Positions 1-9,806 of a stretch of DNA of 64,000 nt are shown here, piece after piece (the stretch's first letter is position 1; each line of letters begins with the position of its first letter). The DNA lies in assembly GCA_022072025.1 (NCBI GenBank), contig JAJVIP010000009.1, positions 186,001 through 250,000 on the forward strand, given 5' to 3'. Under the pieces are notes generated by a model. That model did no database searches, was not told where the DNA came from, and saw nothing but the letters and a program-made list of their open reading frames with translations. The position numbers were made by a program, and so were the translations under genes. Source of the stretch: Elusimicrobiota bacterium. GTDB taxonomy: Bacteria > Elusimicrobiota > Elusimicrobia > F11.

Positions 1-1
1 C

Positions 2-853
2 AATGTCAAAATGACAGCTGAAGTGAGACGAAGTTTGGGAGAGGACAAGTCGGCCATTCAAGGTGTCAAAAATTTTATCGCGGTGGCCAGTGGAAAAGGC
101 GGGGTGGGAAAGTCCACTGTGGCGGTTAATTTGGCGGTGGCCATGGCCAAAACTGGCGCCAAGGTAGGACTTTTGGACGCCGATATATACGGGCCCACCA
201 TTCCGTTGATGATGGGGCGAGAACATGGAATTGAAGTGGGGCCTGATAACGAAGTGAATCCCGCTTTTGCCCATGGGGTGAAGTATATGTCCATGGGATT
301 TATGGCAGCGGGAGACAAACCGCTCATCTGGCGCGGTCCCATGGCCCATCATGCGCTCCAGCAGGCCCTTTTCCACACCCGATGGGGTGAATTGGACTAT
401 TTGTTTGTTGATTTACCGCCTGGAACCGGTGATGTGCATTTGACGCTGGTCCAGTCCACCAAACTTACCGGCGCGGTCCTTGTCTCCACACCCCAAGATG
501 TGGGGCTGACCATCTCATTAAAAACTTATCGCATGTTTGAAACCACCAAAGTCCGCATGTTGGGGTTGGTTGAAAATATGAGCTATCACATTTGTTCACA
601 TTGCGGTGAACGCGAAGAAATTTTTGGCAATGGAGGAGCTGAAGCTGCAGCAGAGCGGCTTCACATTCCCTTTTTGGGGCGTGTTCCCTTGGACCAATTG
701 ATTCGAGAACAGGCCGATCTGGGAAAACCAGTGGTGGCTTCTCATCCAGATTCTTCCGTGAGTCAGGCCTATATGGAAATGGCCAAAAAATTGGCGGCGC
801 AGGTGAGCATCGCGAGTTTTGAACAACCCGTTCTCAGTATCGTTGAGGATTGA
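2..853 (+). CDS. mrp: Mrp/NBP35-family Fe-S carrier ATPase, cut by left edge
   Basis: P-loop ATPase of the Mrp/ApbC/NBP35 family, which binds and delivers Fe-S clusters to apo-proteins in the cytoplasm. Counting from the ATG at 11, a deviant Walker A (GKGGVGKST) lies at about residues 28-36, followed by LLDADIYGP and a later CSHC pair (coding around 596-607) that matches the cluster-binding CxxC of the family. The frame is open to the left edge and the residues just before the ATG (NVKMTAEVR) look like the end of the usual N-terminal MIP18/DUF59 domain. The gene therefore very probably starts outside the window, and ATG 11 is internal. Its 3' end overlaps the DUF971 gene, a common pairing for this family. 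Confidence 0.93.
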   Translation, partial: NVKMTAEVRRSLGEDKSAIQGVKNFIAVASGKGGVGKSTVAVNLAVAMAKTGAKVGLLDADIYGPTIPLMMGREHGIEVGPDNEVNPAFAHGVKYMSMGFMAAGDKPLIWRGPMAHHALQQALFHTRWGELDYLFVDLPPGTGDVHLTLVQSTKLTGAVLVSTPQDVGLTISLKTYRMFETTKVRMLGLVENMSYHICSHCGEREEIFGNGGAEAAAERLHIPFLGRVPLDQLIREQADLGKPVVASHPDSSVSQAYMEMAKKLAAQVSIASFEQPVLSIVED

Positions 854-1160
854 GTTGGCGTCTCCTACGGAAATTCGGAAATTGGCTGGGGGCCGTGGAA
901 TGAAAATGACATGGCCCGCTATGGAAGAAAAAGTTTTTTCAGCGCGTTTTTTACGACAAGAGTGCCCTTGCGCCGCTTGTCGACACGAATTGACCGGAGA
1001 ACGCTTGCTGGATCCCTCATCTGTTCCGAATGATCTCGTCATCGTATCGTCAGAAATTATTGGACAATATGCGTTGGGCTTTCAGTTCAGTGATGGACAT
1101 TCGACAGGGATTTATACCTTTGAGTACTTAAAAAATTTACATGTTCCTGTTAACTCATAG
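819..1160 (+). CDS. DUF971 domain protein
   Basis: Small single-domain protein (113 aa) matching DUF971, the fold also found at the N-terminus of gamma-butyrobetaine hydroxylase. The family is often encoded next to mrp and is thought to be linked to Fe-S proteins, but its role is not settled. Visible features are a C-x2-C-type motif (ECPCAAC) near residue 45 and a conserved C-terminal half (ALGFQFSDGHSTGIYTFEYL). The start is uncertain: TTG at 819 gives a 35-bp overlap with mrp, and TTG at 843 is an alternative. Translational coupling to mrp is likely. Family call is good, function is inference. Confidence 0.8.
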   Translation: MNNPFSVSLRIELASPTEIRKLAGGRGMKMTWPAMEEKVFSARFLRQECPCAACRHELTGERLLDPSSVPNDLVIVSSEIIGQYALGFQFSDGHSTGIYTFEYLKNLHVPVNS

Positions 1161-1187
1161 GCGGGCGGCAATGGAGAGAATCTGGAT

Positions 1188-1976
1188 ATGAAACAGTATT
1201 TGACCTTATTGAATGATGTTCTCCTGAACGGGGAAGTGCGAACCGACCGAACTGGGACGGGGACGCGGAGTCTCTTTGGCGCTCAGATGCGTTTTAATTT
1301 GGCTCAAGGATTCCCTGTTTTAACCACAAAAAAACTCCATTTGAGGTCCATTATTCATGAGCTCTTATGGTTTCTTAAAGGCGAAACCAATATCAAATAT
1401 TTGCGGGATAACAAGGTGACGATTTGGGACGAGTGGGCTGATTCAGAAGGAAATTTGGGCCCGGTCTATGGTTCTCAGTGGCGAAATTGGGGAGGGCAGG
1501 GATTGGATCAGATCGCCGAGTTAATCACTCAAATCAAAAAGAATCCCCATTCTCGGCGGCACATTGTGAGCGCTTGGAATGTGTCGGACCTAAAGAAAAT
1601 GGCGCTTCCTCCTTGTCACGCTCTCTTTCAATTTTATGTTCACACGGATGGACGCCTTTCTTGCCAACTGTACCAAAGAAGCGCGGATGTATTTTTGGGG
1701 GTTCCATTTAACATCGCAAGCTATGCTTTGCTCACGATGATGGTGGCGCAGGTATGTGATCTCAAACCCGGCGATTTTGTTCATACCTTTGGCGATGTCC
1801 ATCTTTATCTCAACCATGTGGAGCAGGCCAAGGAGCAATTATCGCGCGCGCCCCGATCTTTACCCACGATAAAAATAAACCCCGAGATCAAATCTATTTT
1901 TGATTTTAAATTTGAAGATTTTACGCTAGAGAATTACGATCCTCATCCCGCCATTAAAGCCCCCATTGCCGTATGA
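1188..1976 (+). CDS. thyA: Thymidylate synthase
   Basis: Methylates dUMP to dTMP with 5,10-methylene-tetrahydrofolate, producing dihydrofolate, in the cytoplasm. At 262 aa it is within two residues of the Escherichia coli enzyme. The catalytic cysteine is C143 in [12 protein letters not shown], and the substrate/phosphate-binding stretch [20 protein letters not shown] follows. The N-terminus has the family GTRSLFG segment. The stop overlaps the start of dihydrofolate reductase by 4 bp (ATGA). This coupling makes sense because ThyA oxidises folate and FolA regenerates it. Confidence 0.97.
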   Translation: MKQYLTLLNDVLLNGEVRTDRTGTGTRSLFGAQMRFNLAQGFPVLTTKKLHLRSIIHELLWFLKGETNIKYLRDNKVTIWDEWADSEGNLGPVYGSQWRNWGGQGLDQIAELITQIKKNPHSRRHIVSAWNVSDLKKMALPPCHALFQFYVHTDGRLSCQLYQRSADVFLGVPFNIASYALLTMMVAQVCDLKPGDFVHTFGDVHLYLNHVEQAKEQLSRAPRSLPTIKINPEIKSIFDFKFEDFTLENYDPHPAIKAPIAV

Positions 1977-2458
1977 GTCTCTCAATAATTTGGGCGATGA
2001 CCGACGACCGGGTCATCGGACGAGACAATCAACTGCCCTGGCATCTCTCGGAAGATCTGGTTCGTTTTAAAAAGATCACCTCCGGCCATCCCATTGTGAT
2101 GGGCCGCAAAACCTATGAATCTATTGGAAAACCGCTCCCCGGCAGGAGGAACATCGTGGTGACACGAAGTGAGACCATGAAAATTGAAGGGGCCGATACT
2201 GTTCATAGCTTGAAAGAAGCTCTTCAATTGGCGGGAGAAGGTGAAACTTTCGTTATTGGTGGCGCGACGCTATTCAAAGAAGCTTTACCAATCGCAGATA
2301 AGCTCTATATGACATTGATTCACCATGACGTTCCTGGGGATGTTCATTTTCCTGATTTCGATCTCAAAAAAGAATTCCAGGTGGTTGAAGAGACGCACCA
2401 CCAAAGCGCCAAGGGGGAAAAAATGAACTTTTCTTTCATAACCGCCCTCCGGCGCTAA
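1973..2458 (+). CDS. folA: Dihydrofolate reductase
   Basis: Reduces 7,8-dihydrofolate to tetrahydrofolate with NADPH, recycling the folate oxidised by the upstream thymidylate synthase. Full length for the family (161 aa). Seen directly: the [20 protein letters not shown]-terminus, the acidic active-site residue D28 in the helix after [14 protein letters not shown] for cofactor binding, and the later [13 protein letters not shown] nucleotide-binding strand. The start overlaps thyA by ATGA. A short AT-rich gap with no clear hairpin terminator follows. Confidence 0.97.
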   Translation: MSLSIIWAMTDDRVIGRDNQLPWHLSEDLVRFKKITSGHPIVMGRKTYESIGKPLPGRRNIVVTRSETMKIEGADTVHSLKEALQLAGEGETFVIGGATLFKEALPIADKLYMTLIHHDVPGDVHFPDFDLKKEFQVVEETHHQSAKGEKMNFSFITALRR

Positions 2459-2548
2459 AATGGGTTGATTTTAGGGCAAGTTTTTTAAAAACAATTCTAT
2501 TTTCTTCCCTGGCGATTCATCCCTTCCTCCTTATACTAGGGGTCATCC

Positions 2549-3088
2549 ATGAATCGCATTTCGACCCTAACTCTTCTCCTCGCATTCGCCGTTGGTTGCG
2601 CGCCCTCCAAAAGTCTGATGAACACCACCATGAGTCCGGATTTAAGCCTGCCTGATCGGCCTCGTATTGCGGTTCTTCCGTTGGAGTTGGCGGGTTATGC
2701 CGATGAAGATTTAACGGTGATCCGCCAAAATTGGCGCAACATGGTGGAATCGGGATTTTTGGAGAATTCATTCCGTGTCGTGGACCGTGATGTGGTTGAC
2801 AACATCTTAAGAGAACAACATTTTCAACGCTCAGGAGTCGTCAATTCGGCCACGTCTGTGGAAATCGGTAAAATTCTTGGAATCAATTTGGTGTTAATGG
2901 GGACCGTGCGCGTATTGGCTTCCGATGGAAGTAAGTTTCATGTTCAGTTGCGCATCATCAATGTTCAAAGCGCCGAGTTGATGGCGACCACTTTTGCCAC
3001 TGGCGACCCCAGTATTGGTTACCGGGCGTCCTTTGAATTGGCCAAGAAATTAAAGGCCAAATTCAATACTGAAATCAGAGCTTCATGA
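2549..3088 (+). CDS. CsgG/LpoB-like outer-membrane lipoprotein
   Basis: A 179-aa predicted lipoprotein: hydrophobic leader with lipobox ending at C17 (AVGC). The body fits the CsgG/LpoB-type fold: IAVLPLE strand, a partner-binding middle (FRVVDRDVVDNILREQHFQRSG), then IGKILGINLVLMGTVRV and a closing strand. Such proteins act at the outer-membrane inner leaflet in curli-type export or peptidoglycan synthase activation; which role applies here is unknown. A TATACT box at 2532-2537 with AGGGG just after it precedes the ATG, so this is probably the first gene of a three-gene envelope operon. It overlaps the next gene by ATGA at 3085. Confidence 0.75.
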   Translation: MNRISTLTLLLAFAVGCAPSKSLMNTTMSPDLSLPDRPRIAVLPLELAGYADEDLTVIRQNWRNMVESGFLENSFRVVDRDVVDNILREQHFQRSGVVNSATSVEIGKILGINLVLMGTVRVLASDGSKFHVQLRIINVQSAELMATTFATGDPSIGYRASFELAKKLKAKFNTEIRAS

Positions 3089-6000
3089 AGAAATTTTTTT
3101 TTACACGGCCGCCATTTTTTGTTTTACACCTTCCTTACATGCCGCTACCATTTCTGGTTATATACTAGACCTCGACGGAAATGGAATCAACAACGTCCAA
3201 GTTAATTTAAGCGGAACTTCCACAAGTCTCGCCGTCACGGTGGCTGACGGTTCTTACTCCTTCGCGGGTGTATCTGTTGGCGGCACCTATGTCGTGACTC
3301 CCTCACTCTCAGGATATGCGTTTACTCCTCTTTCTAAGTCCACAGGGACCATCGCGGGAGACGTCTCAAACTTCAACTTTACCTATGGAAAACAATGGAG
3401 TGGTGCTGGTCTTGATGCGTTGGCCTCAAATCCAAGCAATTGGACTGCGGGGATTGCCCCCATCACCAATGATCTGGTTCGTTTCGATGGAACAAATTCG
3501 TCCAAAGGATGCGTTTGGGACTTAAACACTTTCATGGAAAGAATCGAACTCAAAGTCGGATATTCATCGAGTGTGGTGGTCGTGACCGATATGTTTTTGG
3601 GGCATGTGACGATCGAAGCCGGTGAGTTTTTGATGGGAGCCTACGAAATCACCATCGGGAAAAATTTTTCTCATACCGGGGGGCGGTTCCGCTCTTCAAC
3701 GGGGGGGACAATTTTTTGGACGGGGACTTCGCTCCAAACCGTGGCGATGACCCCAACTTCTTTGGGGTCGGGATTGTTCGATAGTTATTTTCATAATTTC
3801 CGCGTCCAATCCTCCAGCACGGTCCGCGCCACAGCGGATTTGATTGTGGATGGAACTTTCAATATTAGTTCCGGCCGTTTTGAATCGATGGGTGGCACTC
3901 ACACTTTCACAGGCGGAACCCAAAGCGGGGTCGGGGGAACTTTCAATTGGGATATTTCTGCGGGCGATTTTGCACCCTCTTTGGGTCAAATTCTTTTCGA
4001 TAGTCGCGCGAATGGAACCTATCAAGTAAGGTCCGGATCAGCCAATGCAATCCTTAATCTTTCCGGAGCCGGGAATGTTGCCTTGGTTTTTCTCAGCAGC
4101 ATAACGGTGAATGGAAATTTGTCCTTGGGGGGATCCGGGAGCGCTTTGACCAGTGATTGGGGCAGCGGGTTTACCCATAATGTGGTTGGTTCGGCCTTGA
4201 TTGGTCCCGCTTCCAACTCTGGTTCACCCACCATAACTCTTGGTGCCAGTACCATAAACTTTTTCAATGGGGTGGTAATTGGAACGGCGACAATGTCTGT
4301 CCAAAGTGGCCTTATCAATGTTCGGTCGAGTACCTTGAATGTGACGGGACAAGGGAATTTAATCGTTCCAACAGGGCAAACAGGAACTTTCGTTTTTTGG
4401 AACAACACGCACTTGCAATTAAGTGGCGGAACCTTGTTGGTTCAAGGGCCCAGTATCTTCACCAGCTCCGCATCGGGTGTGACAAGATTTTCCACGGACA
4501 TGAGCGGCACCGTCAATATTCAAACCACCACCGTATTGGGGTCGATGAATGCCCATGGGTTCCGTTTGGGAGTGGGGGCTGTCCCCGTTAACTTAAAAGG
4601 CTTGGATTTTGTCAGCGGTCCAACGGGCGGAGCCGCCATTAATTTCGATCCTGTCACCCAATCCAATGTGACATTGGATTCACCTCGGTTTGATGTTTCC
4701 TTCAGTACGAATGTTCGCGCCATAATAAATCCTTCGGTCCTGGCCGCCGCTGATATTGACGTGATTGATTCGACTGGGAGCAAAACTGGGCCCTCTTATG
4801 AATACGATCCGGATGGGATCGTTAATTGGGGGACATTGGGCGTTCCCACCAATTTCTCAGGGACGACGTTGGGGGTTTCAAGCATTACTTGGAGTTGGAG
4901 CAAGGTCAATCATCCGCTGGGGTTCGTGGTCAAATCTTCCACGGGAGGAGCACTTTCGCCTTCGCTCACCCTCAATACCACGTATTGGACCGAAATAGGC
5001 TTATCGACGAATACCGCCTACACGCGCTATGTCGAAGCCTTTACCGATGTGAGCCAAGCCGCTTCAAGTCAAGTGACTCGTTATACCGAAGCCTTGCCGG
5101 CGTCGACGGTCAGTTTCCCAAGTGTATTTATTTCCTCTTTAACATTGACCTGGGACCTCAATGGCAATCCCTCGGGGACCCATTTTATTATCGAACGTTC
5201 CACCAATGACGTTTCATATACACAGCTGGCAAGCGGTACCGTGGCCAGCTTGGCTCCCTACCTCGACACGGGACTGACGGCCGAGAAACTCTATTACTAT
5301 CGAGTCAAAACTCAGAATGGAAATGGGGATATTGTTCCGGCCAGTGTGAAAGCCAGCACCACGACGGCGGCGGTTCCGGCTGCCTATATCTTCATGATTT
5401 CCCCATCCACCGTTAGCAATTTGGGTCAGAAGACTTTCACCGTTACAGGGGCTTTTATTCAGATGGGGGCAGTTATTCGCTTCAAACGAAGTGGAAGTCC
5501 CCGTGTTTTTCCGGAATCTTTTGAGGTCGTTGAGCCTTCCACCATTACCGCCATCATGAAAATGTCGGGTGTCACAGCGGGGATGTGGGACGTGGAAATT
5601 GAGAATCCGGATGGCAAGATATCGGCGGCCAGTGGGGCTGGAATTCTCACGGTCACCAATGCCGTTTCTGCAACGCCAGTCACCATTCAAACTCTCACCT
5701 CGGCCAGTGGAATTAGCTTTACCACCACGGGAGGTGAATCAACGCTGACAGTGGCCTCCGCTGCGTTGCCAGACAGTCGTCTCTACATTTCGGCGGATCC
5801 GGAGAACACACCTTTGGAGATTGACTCCGGCGTCATCTCAGAGGCCAATGCTTCCCTCAGAGGCTTAACGCTCATTCCATCCAGCGTGAGGGAAGTGATG
5901 GCCTATACCTCTCAAGGGGCCTACACATCTGGATTTACTGGACCGGTGTCATTGGGAATCCGATATCCAGACCTCAATTCCGATGGAATCATTGATTCGA

Positions 6001-6452
6001 TTCTCTTGAGAGTTTCAGGGATCCGGTTGCTTAACCTCAATGAAGACACCCACCGCTGGGAGGCGGTGTCAGGAGTTGTGATTGATCCGAGCACAAAATT
6101 TGTCTCCGCTTCGCTGAGCCATTTTTCTGTTTACGCCTTGGCCGCTTCTCCCACGTCCGCCACCCTGGCCGAGGCAAAAGTATATCCCAGCCCGTGGAAA
6201 AAGGGGTCCGCGGGAAGATTTGATGCCTCCTCCCTAAGCATCACCAACCTCACCGAGTCTGGGACCGTGCGCATTTATTCCTTAAGCGCCGAATTGATCA
6301 AGAAAATCACCTATGACCTGGTCGACGTGGGGGTGGTGAGCTGGAACGGAACAAATGAAGACGGCGAACCCGTGAAAAGTGGCGTCTATTTGATCAACAT
6401 CGAGAGCTCAGCGGGTGAAAACAAGACACTCAAAGTGGGAATTGAGCGATGA
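3085..6452 (+). CDS. Large secreted surface protein with FlgD/T9SS-like C-terminus; signal peptide out of frame
   Basis: The body (frame of 3240, about 1120 aa) has an N-terminal carboxypeptidase-regulatory/SdrD-like repeat (SGYILDLDGNGINNVQVNLSG), a long Gly/Ser/Thr-rich beta-helix-like region, a fibronectin-III-like module (near 5100-5360) and a C-terminal FlgD-Ig-like/T9SS-type domain (VYPSPWKKG ... GTVRIYSL ... WNGTNEDGEPVKSGVYLINI). No good start exists in that frame. The ATG at 3085 overlaps the upstream stop as in the rest of the operon, but its frame hits a stop at 3166 unless a 9-T run (3094-3102) gains one T. With ten Ts the product opens MKKFFFYTAAIF...SLHA, a clean signal peptide. 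Either sequence error, mutation or phase variation. The 3' end overlaps the next gene by ATGA. Confidence 0.7.
3094..3102 (+). repeat. 9-T homopolymer in signal-peptide codons
   Basis: Run of nine Ts three codons after the ATG at 3085. One extra T (or two fewer) would join the ATG to the downstream 1.1-kb-scale surface-protein frame through a convincing signal peptide. Tracts like this in surface-protein genes are classical slipped-strand contingency sites, and are also common assembly-error sites. Confidence 0.6.
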
Positions 6453-8851
6453 AAAAGGCATTCGCAATTTTGATGTTTGTGGCGGCGCTTCCTTTGTCAG
6501 GGGATGATGTGGTGTTGACTTTACCCGGTGAGGCGAAAGGGGCTGCCATGGGGGAGGCATACAGTGCCACAGCGACAGGGGCGTCGGCCCTGTGGTACAA
6601 CCCCGCCACCCTGTCACGTCGGGAAGGGCGTTCGATGTCGCTCATGCACACCAGTTATCTTGAAAAGATCACGTTCAATACATTGGCGTTTGCGTTGCCA
6701 TTTGGATTTCAAAATGCGGTGGGCGTGGGACTTTCCTATTTGAATACTGGAACGATCCCTTCCTATGACAACACCGGATTGGCTGCTGATTCTTATTCTC
6801 CCAATGACATATGTGTCCGATTGGGCGCCTCTAAATCATTTTTTATGACCAGTGTCGGGATGTCAATTTTTTATCTCAAATCCACCATCGTTGAGTCCGC
6901 GGCAACCGCGGGGGTAAATTTTGGCCTTCATCACCTTAGGGGGCCGTGCTCATTGGCTTTGTCGGTCGAAAATGTTGGAGGAAAATTAAAATATCGATCA
7001 ATGGAAGAAGAATTGCCGCTGCGCATGCGGGGTGGGACGAGCCTGCGAATATTTCCCCGTTTGATTTGGAATGTGGATGTGATCAAACCAAAAACAGGAC
7101 ATCCCTGGTTGGCCACAGGAACCGAATATAAGTTCGATTGGGGAGAAACCAGGGACGTTTCTTTTAGGGGTGGGTACAACACGCAGGCCAACGGAGATGT
7201 CGAAGGATTGAGTGGGTTCTCCGCGGGGGCGGGATTTGGTTTTTCGGGTTCCAGTCTCAATTATGCCTGGGTCCCTTTTGGCGATTTGGGGCAAACCCAT
7301 CGTTTGTCTCTGGACGTCCAATTTGGGGATGATGCGGAGAATTCCCGATCAGAGCGCGAACTTCGTTCCCGGTCTCTTATTACTCCCTCAAAAAAATTGG
7401 TCACCCAAGTGGGAGGAAAGGGACAAAAGATGGTGAGCGCGAAAGCGCTTCCCCTTTTACCCTGGAAAAAGGTGAAAGGCAAATGGCGAACGTCCAAAGA
7501 CAAAATGATTGATCTTTTGGCCCGTGACGCGCTTTGCAGCGGGATAGCGGCGCGGGCGTTGATCACGCGAACGTCGGGTACCGTTCGAGTGCAATCTTCT
7601 GGGGAAAAAAAAGAATCTTTTCGCGTGAGGGCGGGTCGATATGTATTTGAAGGAGACACTCTCACCTCTCAAGCCAATGCCTCAGCTCATCTGGTGTTCG
7701 CCAATGGAGTCAAAGCGGAAGTGGGGCCCCATACCCGTCTTCAAATTAAAACTACAGCGAACCAGTGCGATGTCGCTATGGTTTCCTTGCGTGAAGGAGA
7801 GGTTTATGGCGTGTCTGATAATGGAAAAGAGTTTCGTCTTGAAACTCCCTTGGGAGACGCCGTGCTCAAAGATGCGCAAGCGCGTCTGACCTTTGATGGA
7901 AAAATGGCGCAAATGCGTGTTCGATCTGGATCGGGAACATTTATTTCAGAGGGAGATATCGTGGTAGTAAAAGCGCGCAATACTTTTTCAAAATCAGCAG
8001 AAGGAAAAACCGAAAAAATTGGTATTGATGACAACCGTCCGAATGTCGGCGTTAACATAACGGCCCCGGATTTTCGTCGAACGCCAGGACGCTGGGATCC
8101 TCATTTTGCAAAAAACTTTTCTACTGAAATGATGCGCCTTGATTCGGTCCCGGGGCTGCGTTTGGCCGAATATATTCGTGACACCACGCTGCGGGATCAA
8201 CTCAAACTCCAAGTGATCGATATGGTGAGGCGACGTGCCGAGATGGAGTCCCAAGCCCATGATTATCGAAAAGACGTTGAGGAGTTTCGGGCCATGAAAG
8301 ACAACCTGAAACAATCTCTTCAAACCGCTGATTCGGAAGCCTTCAAAAGACTCAAGAAAGATCTCAAACAAACCAACCGGGTGTTGGGCAGGGCCCAATC
8401 ATCCTTGAAAACAATCGAAAAAAACCTTCAGAAATTTTTGAATGAGATGCGGAACAATCAGGAATTCCTTGCGGCCATTCCTATTGTGCGGATGCTTAAC
8501 ATCACTGCTGAGGAATCCACCATTCCTTTCGAGAGTGGTCGCGCAATTTTGCCTGAGAATGCCACTTCCGTTCTGGATACTGTGGCGGCTTCCATGGTCC
8601 AAATACGGCCATTTCGCGTGGTGGTGGAAGGACACACCGATAAAACGGGGTCCAGTCGGGCCAATCAACGGCTGTCCAAGCAACGGGCGGATGCGGTGGT
8701 TCTTTATTTGCGCAAGAAGACCAGTTTGCCGTCACGTTTATTCATCAGCAAAGGAATGGGTTCGGCCCAACCGTTGGATGAGGGGGATTCACCCGAATCG
8801 AAAGCGAAAAACCGTCGAGTGGAAATTTGGTTCGAACTGCGGGGGCTGTGA
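6449..8851 (+). CDS. PorV-like barrel + FecR + OmpA fusion protein
   Basis: An 800-aa three-part envelope protein. Residues 1-18 form a signal peptide. About 20-290 resemble PorV/PorQ-type outer-membrane barrels (GEAKGAAMGEAYSATATGASALWYNPATLS). About 370-470 form a FecR-like domain (TSGTVRVQS ... VRAGRYVFEGDTL ... VFANGVKAEVGPHTRL). About 575-670 are a charged coiled coil. About 690-800 are an OmpA peptidoglycan-binding domain (VVVEGHTDKTGS, then NQRLSKQRADAV with the binding Asp and Arg). It would tie the outer membrane to the cell wall while holding a FecR module in the periplasm. Last gene of the 2549-8851 operon, abutting the convergent flavoprotein gene with no spacer. Confidence 0.85.
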   Translation: MKKAFAILMFVAALPLSGDDVVLTLPGEAKGAAMGEAYSATATGASALWYNPATLSRREGRSMSLMHTSYLEKITFNTLAFALPFGFQNAVGVGLSYLNTGTIPSYDNTGLAADSYSPNDICVRLGASKSFFMTSVGMSIFYLKSTIVESAATAGVNFGLHHLRGPCSLALSVENVGGKLKYRSMEEELPLRMRGGTSLRIFPRLIWNVDVIKPKTGHPWLATGTEYKFDWGETRDVSFRGGYNTQANGDVEGLSGFSAGAGFGFSGSSLNYAWVPFGDLGQTHRLSLDVQFGDDAENSRSERELRSRSLITPSKKLVTQVGGKGQKMVSAKALPLLPWKKVKGKWRTSKDKMIDLLARDALCSGIAARALITRTSGTVRVQSSGEKKESFRVRAGRYVFEGDTLTSQANASAHLVFANGVKAEVGPHTRLQIKTTANQCDVAMVSLREGEVYGVSDNGKEFRLETPLGDAVLKDAQARLTFDGKMAQMRVRSGSGTFISEGDIVVVKARNTFSKSAEGKTEKIGIDDNRPNVGVNITAPDFRRTPGRWDPHFAKNFSTEMMRLDSVPGLRLAEYIRDTTLRDQLKLQVIDMVRRRAEMESQAHDYRKDVEEFRAMKDNLKQSLQTADSEAFKRLKKDLKQTNRVLGRAQSSLKTIEKNLQKFLNEMRNNQEFLAAIPIVRMLNITAEESTIPFESGRAILPENATSVLDTVAASMVQIRPFRVVVEGHTDKTGSSRANQRLSKQRADAVVLYLRKKTSLPSRLFISKGMGSAQPLDEGDSPESKAKNRRVEIWFELRGL

Positions 8852-9583
8852 TCAATCGTATTTTTCGAAATGGATTTGGCTGGACGGGACCCCAAGCGAG
8901 ATCAGTTTTTCTTGCACGGCATTGATCATGGGTGATAAACCACAGATATAGAAGTCTTTGTCGGTGAGGTTGGGGACGAATCCCTGAATTTTTTCCTGGA
9001 CGTAACCTTTTTCCCCTTTCCATTTTTCAGTGGGTCGACTCAATGTGAAAAGCGGTGTGAAGTTTTTGTGCAGGCTGGCCACTTTTTCCCAATCTGATTT
9101 GTAGATGGTGTCATCGTCGAAGCGGTTTCCAAAAATTAAATACATATTTTTTGTGGTTTTTTTCGACAGTTGGTCGTAAATCATGCTCCGAAAGGGAGCA
9201 ATACCAGAGCCGGTGGCAATATAGACCACGTCTCGCGGTAAGGGGTCGGGTTGAATAAATTTTCCCAAGGGCCCCATGAAAGTGACCTTGTTGCCTGGTT
9301 TTAAACTGTGCAGATAGCTGGATGATTTCCCACCCTCAACCAACGTCACACAGAGTTCAATAAATTCATGGTTTTGAGGGGCGGAAGCGATGGAGTAAGA
9401 GGTGCGGCGCGGTTTGTCGGGTTGGGGAACAAAAACTTGCACGAATTGCCCGGATTTAAATTGGATCGATTTTCCATCAGGCAATCGAAAACGAAGATGA
9501 ATGTTGCGTGGAGTGACCAAAGTGGCCTCCTCCACGGTGGTTTCATAAGTGTCAAAGGAACGAGCGTGATGTTCTTGACTCAC
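8852..9583 (-). CDS. Ferredoxin-NADP reductase-like FAD oxidoreductase
   Basis: Cytoplasmic 243-aa flavoprotein of the ferredoxin reductase superfamily, moving electrons between NAD(P)H and a protein or small acceptor through FAD. The N-terminal FAD barrel has the RxYS-type motif (R60-T-S-Y-S). The NAD(P) domain has ATGSGIAPFRSM at about 123-134, and the family's closing CGLSPMINAVQEKL ... LGVPSSQIHFEKYD. There is no fused 2Fe-2S domain, so it is closest to stand-alone Fpr-type reductases; the partner cannot be named. The start is GTG at 9583. It is tail-to-tail with the OmpA fusion gene. Confidence 0.85.
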   Translation of the reverse strand: MSQEHHARSFDTYETTVEEATLVTPRNIHLRFRLPDGKSIQFKSGQFVQVFVPQPDKPRRTSYSIASAPQNHEFIELCVTLVEGGKSSSYLHSLKPGNKVTFMGPLGKFIQPDPLPRDVVYIATGSGIAPFRSMIYDQLSKKTTKNMYLIFGNRFDDDTIYKSDWEKVASLHKNFTPLFTLSRPTEKWKGEKGYVQEKIQGFVPNLTDKDFYICGLSPMINAVQEKLISLGVPSSQIHFEKYD

Positions 9584-9652
9584 AATAACCCCCCAGTTGG
9601 TTAAACCTCAAATTGGTATAGCGGATCAGAGTCTGTTTCGGATTGCCAGATT

Positions 9653-9732
9653 GTCATCCCGAGCCACGGGCGAGGGATCCCTACGGGATATTAAATAATC
9701 CTATAGAGATTCTTCACTTCGTTCAGAATGAC
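9653..9732. repeat. Dispersed MITE-like repeat, copy 1
   Basis: An 80-bp element beginning GTCATCCCGAG and ending TTCAGAATGAC, so its ends form imperfect terminal inverted repeats. The core (CGAGGGATCCCTAC and CCTATAGAGATTCTTCACT) recurs at 60916-60999. The variable hairpin near the left end is GCC-acg-GGC here. No coding content. Confidence 0.8.
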
Positions 9733-9806
9733 TTTGCTGATTACGCAGCCGGAAACGAATCAATGATCACGCGTTTATCTATGTCTTGTATTAATCATAA
9801 TTTAAT

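Noticed and set aside
3240-6452. Surface protein starting at the GTG at 3240
   Set aside because: This would drop the signal peptide and the first part of the SdrD-like repeat, whose codons continue upstream in the same frame to about 3087.
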